From positions 213,667 to 277,666 of the forward strand of contig JAPFBL010000572.1 in NCBI GenBank assembly GCA_026182355.1: a stretch of DNA of 64,000 nucleotides. Direction: 5' to 3'. Positions 34,051 to 45,540 of the stretch are shown piece after piece. Origin of the DNA: Hermatobates lingyangjiaoensis. Lineage: Eukaryota; Arthropoda; Insecta; Hemiptera; Hermatobatidae. Positions within the stretch are counted from its first letter, which is position 1, and every line of letters begins with the position of its first letter. A program made the translations under genes and the position numbers. The notes under the pieces were generated by a model. The model ran no database searches. It saw nothing but the letters and a program-made list of their open reading frames with translations, and had not been told where the DNA came from.

Positions 34051-35460
34051 CTTTCTAAAATATTTTTTAATAATATTTCTCATGCCGGGGTCAGGGTACT
34101 CTATAATATATAATAAAATATTACATAAGAGAGTAAGAATGAATAATTTTAGAAACAAACTTGAACACAACTGTCAGATAAAATACAAGGGTTATATTAT
34201 ATCATTAATGTTATTTTATGTTGGGTAAATAAAGTGAATATTTCAATTTAGAAGTTGTGCTTGTTTTAATTATGTTTGATTGTGTATATAACTTGAATTG
34301 ATGTTTTATTTATTTTTTTTAAATCCATTTTTTTTGCATGCACCATATAGTTATATTTATTTATGTCATAAAATAAATCCTTTTTTTTTACTTTGGTTTT
34401 TTTGCTAAATGTACTTACTACGTATTAATCTTAAATCATGTTAAGAATACTATATCAAAAGCTTATGCCAAAGAAGAATCCGTCTTTGTGCCTTAATAAC
34501 AAGAAACAACAATTAAAATTCTCCCTGTCATTAATGTTCAATGAATTTACTTCAATAACTGATGATATTATTTCTGAGTGACATATATACTATTAAATGT
34601 GATTATAGTAATGGGAAAATAGATTTATGAAATGGGATAATATATAAAAAGTTTCTTTTGTATTAATATAAGATTAGATTATATTGAACATTAGAAAAAT
34701 GTGACAATATTAATATCATAATGGAGAATGGTAAGTTATAAATCTGAAATAAATGTGATTATATTAAACTATGTTATGTGTGACGAGATAGATAATGACG
34801 TCATGTTATTTAATGTATCATAACATGTTGATGTTAGTTTTGATTTAGAGTTACTTCGGAATAAACTTGAGTAACCGCTGCTGAGGGAATAAAATATGTG
34901 TTTACATTATGTGGTATGTGTATAATTATAAAGAGATTCTTTGAAGCTATTCAAATTGTTATTCTATTATATACATTTCTGATCTTTGAAAACTTTTTTT
35001 TTCATTCATGCCAAATCATGAAATTATAGAATAATTAAATATTTTGATTTGGTTTGTTTTGAAAATACAATATGGTGATTCGTTAAACCACAAAAATTTT
35101 GTTTTTTGTATAGATTATTAAGAGTATTTAGAGTAGGCGTCCAATTCAACAAATTTTATTTATTTTTTTTTTCAAGACTAATCAAAAATTCAAATTGTAT
35201 GTATCAAATAAAAAGTTTATTGAAGACTAAGAGAAACAGTGCAAATCTCTGATGTCATGTTCCAATGAGGCTACTGACTGGAAAAGGAGAGGAATTCTGG
35301 AACAATTGGTAAGGTGTTGAATAAAAAACTTATTTTTTTCAAATACACTTTTAAAATTATGAAAGAAAAATCAAATTTAATGGCCACAAAAGGCATTAAG
35401 ACTAAAGTCTGATTCCAAGTAAATAGACGGATTAATCTTCTCGGTTGATGCACTAAGAGT
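34051..35460. other. Unassigned AT-rich DNA
   Basis: No gene or repeat recognised. Confidence 0.4.
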
Positions 35461-35466
35461 GAACTC

Positions 35467-36105
35467 TATGATGTCAAGTAGAAGAGTGAAAAATATCTCG
35501 CGTCTAATCGTAATAATACCAAATATGATGTCAAGCAGTCAGCAATGACGTATTACCTAAGGACTGCACTAATGCAGAACTATGATGTCAAGTAGGAGTA
35601 AAATGTCAGGAGAACTATGATGTCAGGCAGTAAAATATTTCGCGTCTAATCGTAATAATACTAAATATGATGTCAAACAGTCAGCAATGACTATTACCTA
35701 TGAACTATGATGGCAAGTAGGAGACTTTAAAATATCTCGCATCTAATCGCAGTAATACTAAGACATGATATCAAGTTGTCAAGGAAACAAAAGACTGTAG
35801 TGCATCACTAGTACTAACTATGATATCAAACGGGGAGTCAAAAAATATCGCCGAAGAGATGCACTAATACTAAATTATAATGTCAAGCAGGAGATTGTAA
35901 AATATCTTCCCGCAAACTACCCTAACACTAAACTTTTATTTCAAGCAGGGTCCAGGAAATATTCTCTCATGTGTCACACTAATACTAAACTAAGAGTCAA
36001 AAAGGTAGAATGAAATATCACTCTGTTAGGTGGCTATATTAAATAAAATATGATGTCAAGCAGGGGTTACGAAATCGCCCTCCGGGTAGCAGTTGGTCCA
36101 AGGAT
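35467..36105 (+). repeat. Degenerate minisatellite, about 57-bp unit
   Basis: The motif TATGATGTCAAGCAG recurs at 35467, 35524, 35581, 35616, 35666, 35706, 35764, 35819, 35876, 35934, 35992 and 36049. Most intervals are 55-58 nt. Units also share AAAATATCTCGCGTCTAATC and AATACTAA. Three short intervals (35, 50 and 40 nt) mark units with internal deletions. Confidence 0.85.
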
Positions 36106-36866
36106 TGCATTTCTGAAACACCTGATTTAGACAGTCATTTGAAAAAGCAAAGCCTAAAAGCTACAATATTTTATTTTGTAATTCTCTTATATGTTATCTC
36201 TGCTTTTGCATATTAAACGAATATATGGAGTCACTTTCATACCTCTGACATTTCATTTTTAATGTTTATAATTCTTTAGGTCTTAATTTTCCATTTCATA
36301 TCATATGATATTTATATACATTCATTTTGTAATGTTATAATTCATGTTAGTCTTAATTTCCATTATTCATAGTTACTTACTATAATTACATGTTCATTGC
36401 TTACGTTACCAACAGTTATTGCTTTAACTACCTCCTTCCTAATACTTTCTGTCATCTTACCATCTTGCAATGAGCAGTCAATAATTCTCATTTTCTATTA
36501 GAATATGCTTTATTATACTAATTAAAACTAACAAACAGTACTAAAAAAAAACTAACAATACAAATATAATTAACTAACTGTGCTAGAAACTAATTGATTT
36601 CAACTTTTATATCTCATCATCAAGTTTGATAATGCAAGCTAAGTGTGAAGCATTAATAAATATTAAACTTAAAACTATGTAAGTGCATTTTGAATTACTG
36701 ACTGAGTGATGCTTTCAAGGAGTAAGGAGCTGGGCTCGATGATCTGGGTTTGATGATCGTCTTCATCAAACCAGCTACCATTTCAAGACTCTCCGTCTCC
36801 TACAATTTTTAAACTATTATAGAACCTTTAATGATAGGCATATTATTATACAAGGGGTCTCCAGAA
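36106..36866. other. Unassigned DNA
   Basis: AT-rich. TTCATTTT..AATGTTATAATTC occurs twice near 36250 and 36325 as a local duplication. Confidence 0.4.
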
Positions 36867-37330
36867 AGGAGGGAAATTTGAAGGCCGGATGAGAACATGA
36901 ATAAAATCAATGATTTTAATATCATAAAATGCTTCTATTAATAATTTCTACTTTGATATCATTTTTTAATTGATACCCACATCATAGAAGGAAACAGGAA
37001 ACAGCTAACAGACTTCAAAAGGCCAGTAAGGAGGTTAGAGGAGGCATCTAACCATTTCACAGTTGCAACAACATTATTAAAATAATGCCTTGTAATCGTT
37101 GAAAAAATAGTTTAGTATCACAACTACAGATTTTGTCAGTCCTCAAGTCGGATTTTTATTTTTGAAAAGGATAATTACTTGCCCTTGAATGTTTGAAAGC
37201 TGTTTTTTATTTCCTTCCACGATGTGGGTATCAAATAAAAACCTAAAATTAATCAAAAAGAGACCAAAATAGAAAGTAGCAAGCAAGCATTTTATTGAAG
37301 ATCTCATCTGACCTTCAAATATCCGTCCTT
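36867..37330. repeat. Inverted coding-like repeat, unclassified element
   Basis: The left arm (36867-37017) and right arm (37186-37330, opposite strand) share AAATTTGAAGG, ATGAGA and GATACCCACATC. Both translate to one peptide: DTHIIEGNRKQLTDFKRP on the left and DTHIVEGNKKQLSNIQGQ on the right. Protein-level conservation with synonymous changes suggests two copies of a mobile-element gene facing each other. I cannot name the family. Confidence 0.5.
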
Positions 37331-37345
37331 GTAAAAGTTTTTCTT

Positions 37346-37980
37346 TGAAAAAATACATTTTGTTGACGTTTTGACAAAGTTTCTGCGTTTCTATCGAACC
37401 GTTTTGTCATTATTTCGCTCTCCCAGCTTATTCATCCATATCACAGATCATAACATCAAAACAAACTGTTGTCTTTTTACGTGAAAACTCTTTCACTGCA
37501 TCTTGGGAGGAACCAGCCCTTGTTGAAGATAGAGGAAAACCAAAGCGTCTGAGATACGCTCGAGGTGGACCACGTGGAGGCGAGCTTCCACAACGCATTT
37601 ATAGCGACTACCCTATATTAGTAGTTAGTTTATTTCAAATAGAAAATATTATATAAAATATTTCAAATGTTTATGTTATTATGTGTTTCACGTATATGAT
37701 GATCGTCTTCATCAATGTTGTCTTGGAGTTACTCAACCAAGAGATCTATGCTAATGTTTATGTTGTGTGTATCTTCTGAAAACTTCTTAAAGATCCTCCT
37801 AGTCAAGTGGAGTCAAATAACTCTAGTTTAGTTCAAGTTGAATCGTATTTAAACCAAAATGAGTGGAAGGCAAGGCTCCATACACAGTTTTTGATCTCAG
37901 TTCACCAAGAAACAACTTTAAACCCTTCTTTCTTCATAATAAACAAACCATTTTATCATTTAATTATATGTAAATTACAA
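37346..37980. other. Unassigned DNA
   Basis: A GC-richer stretch at 37490-37610 has no recognised frame. Confidence 0.4.
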
Positions 37981-38180
37981 GATTTCACAATAAACACGTG
38001 AAACAGCAATCAATGTTCCAACCACAATAAGAAATGAAAAAAAAAAAAAGACTACGATCTTTCAAACGTAACAAGCGGTCTTGATAGAGTCGAAAATCTA
38101 ACTCAAAATTGAGTTCGATTTTTGACTCTGATCAGGACCGCTTGTTACGGTTGAAAGATCATAGTCTTAGTGGTTTGATT
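37981..38180. repeat. Inverted pair of family A terminal repeats
   Basis: The minus arm is 37981-38106 and the plus arm 38106-38180. Both have CCGCTTGTTACGGTTGAAAG or its slightly altered partner. The CUGACGA box is CTGATCA (plus) and a changed form (minus), so activity is doubtful. A direct repeat follows at 38182-38243 (TTATATATGATTATTAGCCA twice). Confidence 0.7.
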
Positions 38181-38825
38181 ATTATATATGATTATTAGCC
38201 AATATATATAGTCTTATTATATATGATTATTAGCCAATATAAATATGAGCCATCAAATGATCACACAACTCATAAGTTATTCGACTTGTCAGTAAGTATA
38301 ACTAAAGGAGTAAGTCAATAGTGAGTTTTAATGAATTCCTAATACTGATCCCATAAAAAATATGGTTTATGGATTTCAAGGATATTAAGCAATATATTAT
38401 AAAATATAAATCCTGTAATGATATAAGTAAACAGTAAGATATAATTTTTGCCTCAACCCTTTAACCGTAAAACCCTTTGGCTCAAGGTGATAAAGAAATC
38501 ATCACCTTAATTGTAAAAATTTACAATAAAATTGATATAAATTAAAAATTATAATAAAAATTGTCTGAGCAGAAAATATTTAAAAGCACAAAGTTGTTTA
38601 AACATTTCGGACATAGAGTTTCTGAAACTTTCATCGCAAACATGATGTCACCTAAGTCCTTAAAATGATAAGATACGAACTATTATATAATACAGTACGT
38701 TTGCCTTGTTTTTACAGTTTAATATCCACGTGCCAATAATGTTAATACACTTTCTAAGCATTTTAGAATTAATTATTTCCTTTCAAAGATCTAAAAATAT
38801 TTAATTTCTTCTCTGGGGCACAGTA
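38181..38825. other. Unassigned AT-rich DNA
   Basis: After the direct repeat, no gene or repeat recognised. Confidence 0.4.
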
Positions 38826-38853
38826 TGTGTTTGTGTGTGTGTGTGTGTGTGTG

Positions 38854-38897
<44 letters not shown>
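38826..38897. repeat. (GT)n microsatellite
   Basis: Nearly pure GT over about 70 nt, with one TTAG interruption. Confidence 0.92.
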
Positions 38898-38902
<5 letters not shown>

Positions 38903-38934
38903 ATGATCTCGCGTATATGCACACGTGTAAATCA

Positions 38935-39060
38935 AAAACCCGTTTTTGACTCTGACGAAGACCACTTGTTACGGTTGAAAGATCTTAGTCTTGTTTTCCC
39001 ATTTCTTATTGTGGTTTGATCATTGATTGTTGTTTCACATGTTTATGTGAAATCATTTTA
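38935..39060 (+). repeat. Single family A terminal repeat
   Basis: CTCTGACGAAGACCACTTGT, CGGTTGAAAGATCTTAGTC and the TTCACATGTTTATGTGAA tail hairpin are all intact. One helix II base is changed (CCA for CCG). Confidence 0.7.
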
Positions 39061-40775
39061 CACGTGTGTGAAGATGTGTGTTTAAGTACTCACTTGTCAC
39101 ATGATAAGTATAAGCCCCGCACTTATAATTATTCTGCTAAAGGCAAGCACGTTACAATTGACTGATTCCTAACACATAAAAATATTTATTAATAATAAAA
39201 ATAATAATTTTACTGGTAAAATACATTACATACAAACTAATTTTCCTTGTTATCCTTACAAACTTTGGGCATGGTTCCGTTCTGGTTACATCAGAATATA
39301 TAAAATGTATTATTAAGTTAAAGCAACAGAACTAGTTCTTTTTTTTTTAGAATAGAAGATGTACCCCAATTTTGTTGAATTAGTTGACTTTCATTTTACT
39401 AGATTGTTTATAGTCACGGTTAATACCAAAAGTTAATGTACAGAAACGCTGGCAGGTATTAGTGAGTAGAGAACACAATAAATCCAAAAGAATTTAATTG
39501 TGTTAAAGTCCTCTTCTTCTTATCTTTAAAACTTTGAACAGAAGCAGATTATATAAAACTAAATTAAAATTATAGACCTCCCTGTTTTGCCGTTGTTTTA
39601 GTTAACTGTTTCTTTAGTTTTGATTAAAGTTTTACATCGGTTCTTTTTAGTTTAGAGAGCTTATTTCTAATATTTAACTACTCTTTATCTCAAAGAAATA
39701 AAATATCTCATCTTTCTGTTCTACTAATTTTTTATAGGAGTAATATTATTATAATTTCATGTATTTGTATCTTCTGTATTTGAAATCACCGATATTTTGC
39801 AATAGTAAGTCTAGGGAATAGGAAGAAATGTATGTGCATTTTTATTAAATATATCTGTTTCTCAGATACACCATCCTATCGTATCTACACAAACTTCCTT
39901 AAGATATTCAGACATATCATTTCTGGACAGCAATGCAAATAAAATAGAACGCAAGTGATTTCACTTCTGATCATATAGGCAACTTTGAAATCTGTTATAG
40001 AAGAATATTCAATAAATACAACTAAAAACTGGTGTTAACAGCATGTCGTTCGAATTTTTAATAAAATCTTTTCGTATATACATAATTGTTGAGAACTAAC
40101 TTTTATTACTACAATGTTTACAAAACTTATACTGTTGTAAACAAGCAAATGTTTTACATTTCTCACTAGTTTACAAAGTTAGTTTGTTTCTAAAGTTTAC
40201 TCGAAGCCGTATTTAATTTTTACACCAAGAAATAATGTAAATTGTGTTAATACAAGAGTTTTCAAGTATGTTAACTTTGAATAAATGACTCCTTTTCTTA
40301 TCTGTTCATTCCTTTTATTTGTAATTCTATTAACATCATTAAAGGATAGATTATTTTTTCGGTACATAACAAACCCATGGAGCTTACTGCTAAATAATAA
40401 AGATATAATGTTTATTATTTTAAATGTTCTGCGTTATGATGAACCAGAAAGAAATCCTGCTAAAATTTATACTTTATACTCATATGCAGCTGTGAAATAT
40501 AACTTTTTTTTCATTATGCACAAATCAAGAGCTCTTTGATTCACATATTATGTAACAGATCATTTTGTCATAGATATATAACAAATAAATTTAATTTATA
40601 ATATTTATAATTAATTGTTCAATTTACGAAGGCTAGATTTTTGCTGTTATCAAAATTATAAATTTATATTTATCAGTTATATTTATATACTCAGTTATAA
40701 ATAAAAATTGTTATTTATAAATATGTTTTCCTTATCTCCACCACGTATATTTAACACTTTTTTTCTTTTTTATCG
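39061..40775. other. Unassigned AT-rich DNA
   Basis: The open frame at 40285-40539 shows no recognisable motif. No repeats noted. Confidence 0.35.
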
Positions 40776-41135
40776 AGGTTTGGTCTAGCTTTAATAATTC
40801 AACACCTTTAAGCCGACATTTCGTCTATATTTGTAGACATTATCAGGGCTACATCAACACAGAATTTAATTACAATAAAATGAAACATAATTATATTTCA
40901 TTATTTAATTAATACACTTATTAATTAATTACACTTATAATTATTATAATATTTAATTAATAGAAAAATATCAAAGAAATTATTGTATATTGCTTAAATA
41001 ATGTAATATAATTATGTTTCATGTTATTGTAATTGAATTCTGTATTGATGTAGGCCCGAAGATGTCTACAAATATAGACGTACGTCGGCTTAAAGGTGTT
41101 GAATTATTGAAGCTAGACCAAACCTCGATAGAAAA
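40776..41135. repeat. Inverted pair of family F repeats
   Basis: Arms at 40776-40900 and 41012-41135 share GAGGTTTGGTCTAGCTT, TTCAACACCTTTAAGCCGAC and TCTATATTTGTAGAC. Read from the left arm's minus strand: CTGATAA, T, GTCTA-CAAATA-TAGAC hairpin and GAAA, that is, a hammerhead-like core with G8 changed to A. The right arm has CCGAAGA and has lost GAAA. The spacer is about 110 nt and AT-rich. Confidence 0.7.
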
Positions 41136-41136
41136 G

Positions 41137-41939
41137 AAAAATAGTATTTATAAATATAAACTTTTTGAATAAGGCTTTCTGTGTTGATGGTTTCCTGAAA
41201 AATGTTTGTAATAGTCATTTACGTATACACAACAAAAAATGTAAAGCACTAATAAATTTCATTTTGTTAAAAAGGCATTTTTATTAACATCTTTGGACTC
41301 AAGCAATTTATATTTCAATATATCTGAAACAGCTATCTTGATTAGACAGAATTAAAGCTAATATTTTAATTTTCACATATTTTCAAGTAAAAGGTACACA
41401 AGAAAGTGGATAATATTCCCACTGCAAAGCCAACTTTTTGGTTCTAAGAGTTTTCAAATTAAAAGTGACAATCAATTACGTAATTACACGTAATTTCATT
41501 TACAGGATTATAGCAGTAGTAGGTAACGGAAGGAAATAATTAAATAGTTCCTCCTTCAGAAAATTTATAGGATCAGTTACAAATACATTAAGAAAAAGGA
41601 TTGTTATTTCCAAACTAATCAATCTATATTCAATTTTAGTTTGTCAATCAATCTATATTAACACTTTTTACTTTACAAATTCAATATAATGAATTTTTTA
41701 TATACCTACGTTAAATGTTATCAAATAATAACCTTAAAACCGTAAATAACCATTGGTATGTCATATGAATCAAACCGAAATTAAAATAAATTTTATAAGG
41801 AAATTATGTTCATTAATCATAGTCAATCTGCACATATATGGCAATGAATGAGATTTAGAAATCAATTTATTAATTAATTTGGTTTTTATAAATTAGTTTT
41901 TATTAATAGAATTTTTGACCCTCCATCGATATTTATATC
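41137..41939. other. Unassigned AT-rich DNA
   Basis: No signal recognised before the PLE frame begins. Confidence 0.4.
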
Positions 41940-42496
41940 GATTTAGCTTTGAAGGGTGCTAAAAAAATAATTCAACAGAAAATACCAATACTTCAGCAGA
42001 GCCCCATTCATTGTCAAATTCTATAATTTTACTGTATCATGACTCATTGGACCCCCTTCCTAGATTAGCCAAACAACTTGATATTAATATAGTGTTTTCT
42101 AACCGTAAAAACGTGGGCAAAATGTTAATAAAAGACTCACCCAGTGAATTGGAGTCCGGTGGTATTTATAAAATTCCGTGCAAAAATTTCCATAACATTT
42201 ATATTAGTCAAACTGATAAATCATTAAAGAAACATATAAAACAACACCAATACAATGTAAGTAGACAGGAAAAATGTAGCGCCTTATTCTTGCAAATAAA
42301 CAATGAAAATCATCATATTGATTGGACCGGAGCTAAATTTATAACCTATGAAAAATCAATGTTGTTAATAAATATTATTGAATCGTCTCTAATTAAATTT
42401 AATAGATCAAATATTATAAACATTAGTAACGGTCTCTTCAAACTTGATACTTTCGTTACGAGTGCAATAGTCTCTTCTAAGAGGGTTGACAGCTAG
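41940..42496 (+). pseudogene. PLE RT end plus GIY-YIG endonuclease, family A
   Basis: The longest PLE frame here. Similarity starts near 41940 (DLALKGAKKIIQQKIPIL) and shifts frame once before 42011. It then stays open: YHDSLDPLPRLAKQLDINIV (RT-endonuclease linker), SGGIYKIPCKNFHNIYISQT (GIY strand, cysteine, then YIS where YIG is usual), DKSLKKHIKQH (the catalytic arginine position is probably now K or H), NENHHIDWTGAKFITYEKS, then IIESSLIKFN with the metal-binding glutamate, ending SSKRVDS and TAG. The change from YIG to YIS, one missing cysteine and the lost arginine argue that the domain is inactive even where the frame is open. No RT palm remains. Confidence 0.82.
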
Positions 42497-42735
42497 CGGA
42501 TAGTTTTTTTACTCTTTCTTACTGTACTCCTTTGTTTCCCCAAACATCCCTTTCTGGACATTAGTCCTTTCCTGCGCTTTCACCCTTTTAAAATACCACT
42601 CTTCTCAACCCTTCACCAGATGTTCTCTGCATCTAGTGCTTCAGTTGGGTTTTTGACTCTGACGAAGACCGTTTGTTATGGTTGAAAGATCTTAGTCTTG
42701 TTTTCCAATTTCTTATTGTGGTTTGATCATTGATA
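42497..42735 (+). mobile_element. Family A PLE 3' UTR and terminal repeat
   Basis: Directly downstream of the stop codon comes about 150 nt of pyrimidine-rich UTR, then the family A repeat with its ribozyme-like core (42655-42697). The same UTR, from the stop codon onward, occurs inverted at about 54395-54130. This block ties the family A repeats scattered through the window to a PLE. Confidence 0.8.
42655..42697 (+). ncRNA. Hammerhead-like core, family A, attached to PLE ORF
   Basis: Helix I GACU before the box pairs with AGUC after the cleavage position. CUGACGA starts at 42659, followed by an extra A. Helix II GACCG pairs with a mutated UGGUU, then GAAA at 42684-42687, palindromic AGAUCU, and U at position 17 (42693). 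Helix II is slightly weakened here (GTTTGTTATGG). Confidence 0.55.
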
Positions 42736-42759
42736 TATATTGATATATATATTATGTTC

Positions 42760-43034
42760 TTTTATTCTAACCGCTTGTTTTTTGTTCATTATTGACCTTT
42801 GACCTTCTCTTTATATTAACCTCTACTATCCTCTTAATCTATTTAGAGCAATGACTAAGCATTAGTCATCGATTTTAATTTAACATGTCACTTGGCCAAC
42901 TCCTTTTCCAGTTGAACCTTGTTAGCAGGAGGTTAGTTCGTAGGATCGAATCTCTCAGTCTTAAGATCGTGAATGCCGAGACTGCAGTTAATTTTAATGA
43001 TACTTGTTTAAAAGAGGATCTGCTGCCTATTTAT

Positions 43035-43075
<41 letters not shown>
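42760..43075 (+). mobile_element. Family J PLE terminal repeat with N-terminal tag
   Basis: The UTR (GGTTAATATAAAGAG-type sequence on the other strand, shared with 31700-31945) leads to an ATG at 42885. The tag reads MSLGQLLFQLNLVSRRLVRR, IESLSLKIVNAETAVNFNDT, CLKEDLLPIYTNIYIYIY, and turns into (TA)n at 43039-43075. The tag is intact, with no stops. The rest of the PLE is absent, so this is a solo terminal repeat. Confidence 0.8.
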
Positions 43076-43076
<1 letters not shown>

Positions 43077-43345
43077 TTTTTCGATGAAAATACGATCCGA
43101 AATGGACAAATACACTTAAATGTACATAAAGAAACATAGAGAAATTAAAAACACAAACATACAGTCTCTAGTTTTCGGTTGAACCGTTTTCAGGAGAGAT
43201 AAGAGAGAGAAACCAAGCGCACTGGTACAGAGAGCTTGGTTTCCCACTCTTATCTCTCCTAAAGACGGTTCAACCAAAAATTAGAGACTGTAAGTTTGTG
43301 TTTTTAATTTCACTATGTTTTTTATGTACGTTGAAGTATATATAT
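43076..43345. repeat. Inverted pair of family C terminal repeats
   Basis: Minus arm at 43076-43225 and plus arm at about 43230-43345, with CAGTCTCTAGTTTTCGGTTG mirrored by CCAAAAATTAGAGACTG. The boxes are damaged (CUGAAAA in the left arm, CUAAAGA in the right), so both ribozymes are probably dead. Confidence 0.72.
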
Positions 43346-44599
43346 TATATATATAAGTACAAAATGAAACGCATCAAATTATAATTTATTTGTATTTGGA
43401 TAAAAATTTTATTATTAAAGTCACAATTAAAAGCAATAAATGATTTTTTAACTGAACATTGTTTTGCTGACGAGATCTGAGAATGTTAGTGAAGGTCGTC
43501 AAAGATATGATGAGAAGGAGGATTGTTATTGTTTCGTGGAGAAGAAGTCTTGCAACAAAAACTTAAAGTAACTCTGCTTTTTGAATTGTTTCCCTTTGCT
43601 TTCTTTCCGTAACTCTGGAGCCTTTTTAAGATTCACTGGACCTTGTCTCAGAAAACTTCTCAAATGCTTTTTGCACTCTACATGTTGGCTTATGTGGGTG
43701 TCTTCCTTCATCAATTAGGTCATTTTCAGATTCAGAAAAGTTATGGAAATTATATTAATTATTCTTAATCAATCCTCACATATATGGCAATGAAAGAGAT
43801 TCCAAAATAAATTTATTAATTAATTTAGTTAATTTGTCAAAATTAATAGAATTATTGATAAAATTATCAACTTTGTAAGATTATACCTTAACCAGAAAAT
43901 TATACCTTAACATTGAATAAACATTTTGTCATTTAAAATGATTTCGATTTTTTCTAAGAACCTAATTTTTATTTAAGATCATAGTTACTTTTTAATTATA
44001 TGTATTCGTAATTTTTATGGTATTATCGCCTTTATGTTCGCGATAAAAGGCAATAAAACATTAATTTCTACCATCAACTTTTTTCTTTTCGGCAAATCTA
44101 AAAAAATCAGGAACTGAAAAATTAATATTCACGAACTGAAACATTTTCATGCAGAAAATGTATATATAGGAGAGATGTTGATCAAGCGATGTACCATGAT
44201 TAGTAATATAATAATCCATTTTCAACAGTTATACATCATATAAGATTGATATAACCTCATTTCAAATTAGCTAATTTAGAATATTCATGAATTTAAATAG
44301 TTTATTGTTTCCAACACACACACTTGTAAGTTTCCGGCTTTAGAGCTCAATATATGCGGTTTTTCTCAATTATTTAGATCTTAATTTGTCACTTTACGAT
44401 ACATGCTTTCAAGAAAATTTTAAATTTGGAAGAAATTATGGCTGAATCAAATAAATATGTAAAATGTAATGTTTTACACAAAATATGCCTCTTATGGGGT
44501 CAGAAAAGTTATGTGCTGCTGATACAAAACCCTGGGTACTGTTTAAGTCAAAGTATTATTATTATCATCAAGCGATTAGGATAAAAGAACCCGTAGAAA
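43346..44599. other. Unassigned AT-rich DNA
   Basis: A minus-strand stretch at 43526-43740 reads coding-like text (NFSESENDLIDEGRHPHK) with frame changes. It may be a decayed mobile-element protein of unknown family. Confidence 0.35.
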
Positions 44600-44660
44600 C
44601 AGCATACAACTCATTTAATTATTTCGACCGCATCGTCATCAGGAGAAGAAAAAGAAAATG
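44600..44660 (-). repeat. Family B relic, single
   Basis: The minus strand has CTCCTGATGACGATGCGGTC then GAAATAATT, so the CUGAUGA and GAAA boxes remain. There is no partner arm. Confidence 0.55.
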
Positions 44661-45436
44661 ATCAGTTCTGGTCGGCTGGCTAAGAGCAACTAACCATAGT
44701 AATAATAATATTATTATTGTATTACGTTAATATAATGTTTAAATTTATATATCGTAGTAGTTGCTGTTCAATAGTCATATACCTCTAATATTTTGAAAGG
44801 AATCAGTGATTCAAGAAAGCCTGTGACCGGTGACGGAATATATACCAGACTCGATGGAAAGGAGAGATAGGAGACACTATGAGAGAACACAAAGCGGATT
44901 ACTAGATGTTTTTGACTAGTCCAGCAAAGATAGTTCTGGAGCTGCTGTAGTGCTGTTATTTACATCTAGCTGAACTCTTTGCAAGTAAAGTAGCTATTTC
45001 TGAGAAGTGGAATCCCTTTCTTCACCGTTTAGGAATTCACCGGTTGAAGCTTGAAGAGCTTAAAGGAAAGGATTGTTCAAGGAATTTTGAAAAGTTCGTC
45101 CCTTTGTCTAAGTGAACATGAATACTACCTTCACCCATTAGTATTCTTTGTGATTTTTGTTGTTATTTTTTTCATTTTGCTTTTTAAGAATATAATCATC
45201 TTTTGTATAAATAAATAGAAATTACTTTTCATAAATCAATTATAATTTTTTAAATAGGTTTTGTAAATCTGTTGGTCCTTTATTTTTTATTTTGTTTTAA
45301 AAAAAAGGATATCAATTTTTTAACAGTTTAATAGAATTTAAAGAAGTAGTTGAATTGAATTTAAAAAACTTCGGGGTTCAACAATCGTGCACTATTGCAT
45401 AAGTGCACTTAAAACCGAAATTTCGTTGTCACGTTG
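44661..45436. other. Unassigned DNA
   Basis: A moderately GC-richer part at 44810-45110 shows no family I recognise. Confidence 0.35.
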
Positions 45437-45540
45437 GTTGGTATATGGTACGGGTTATTACATATAACAGTGGAACTATTGACAAAAAGAATTTCGGTTT
45501 GCCCATTGGCTGGTATATGTTACGGGTTATTACATATATG
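45437..45540 (+). repeat. Two-unit direct repeat
   Basis: GGTACGGGTTATTACATATA and GTTACGGGTTATTACATATA, with matching upstream TTTCG and TTGG parts, lie about 66 nt apart. Confidence 0.7.

Noticed and set aside
35467..36105. CRISPR-like array
   Set aside because: Units are degenerate and contiguous, without unique spacers, and the window is clearly eukaryotic. It is a minisatellite.
40285..40539. 84-codon frame resembling a short membrane protein
   Set aside because: No start context, no family similarity, and composition typical of the surrounding DNA.
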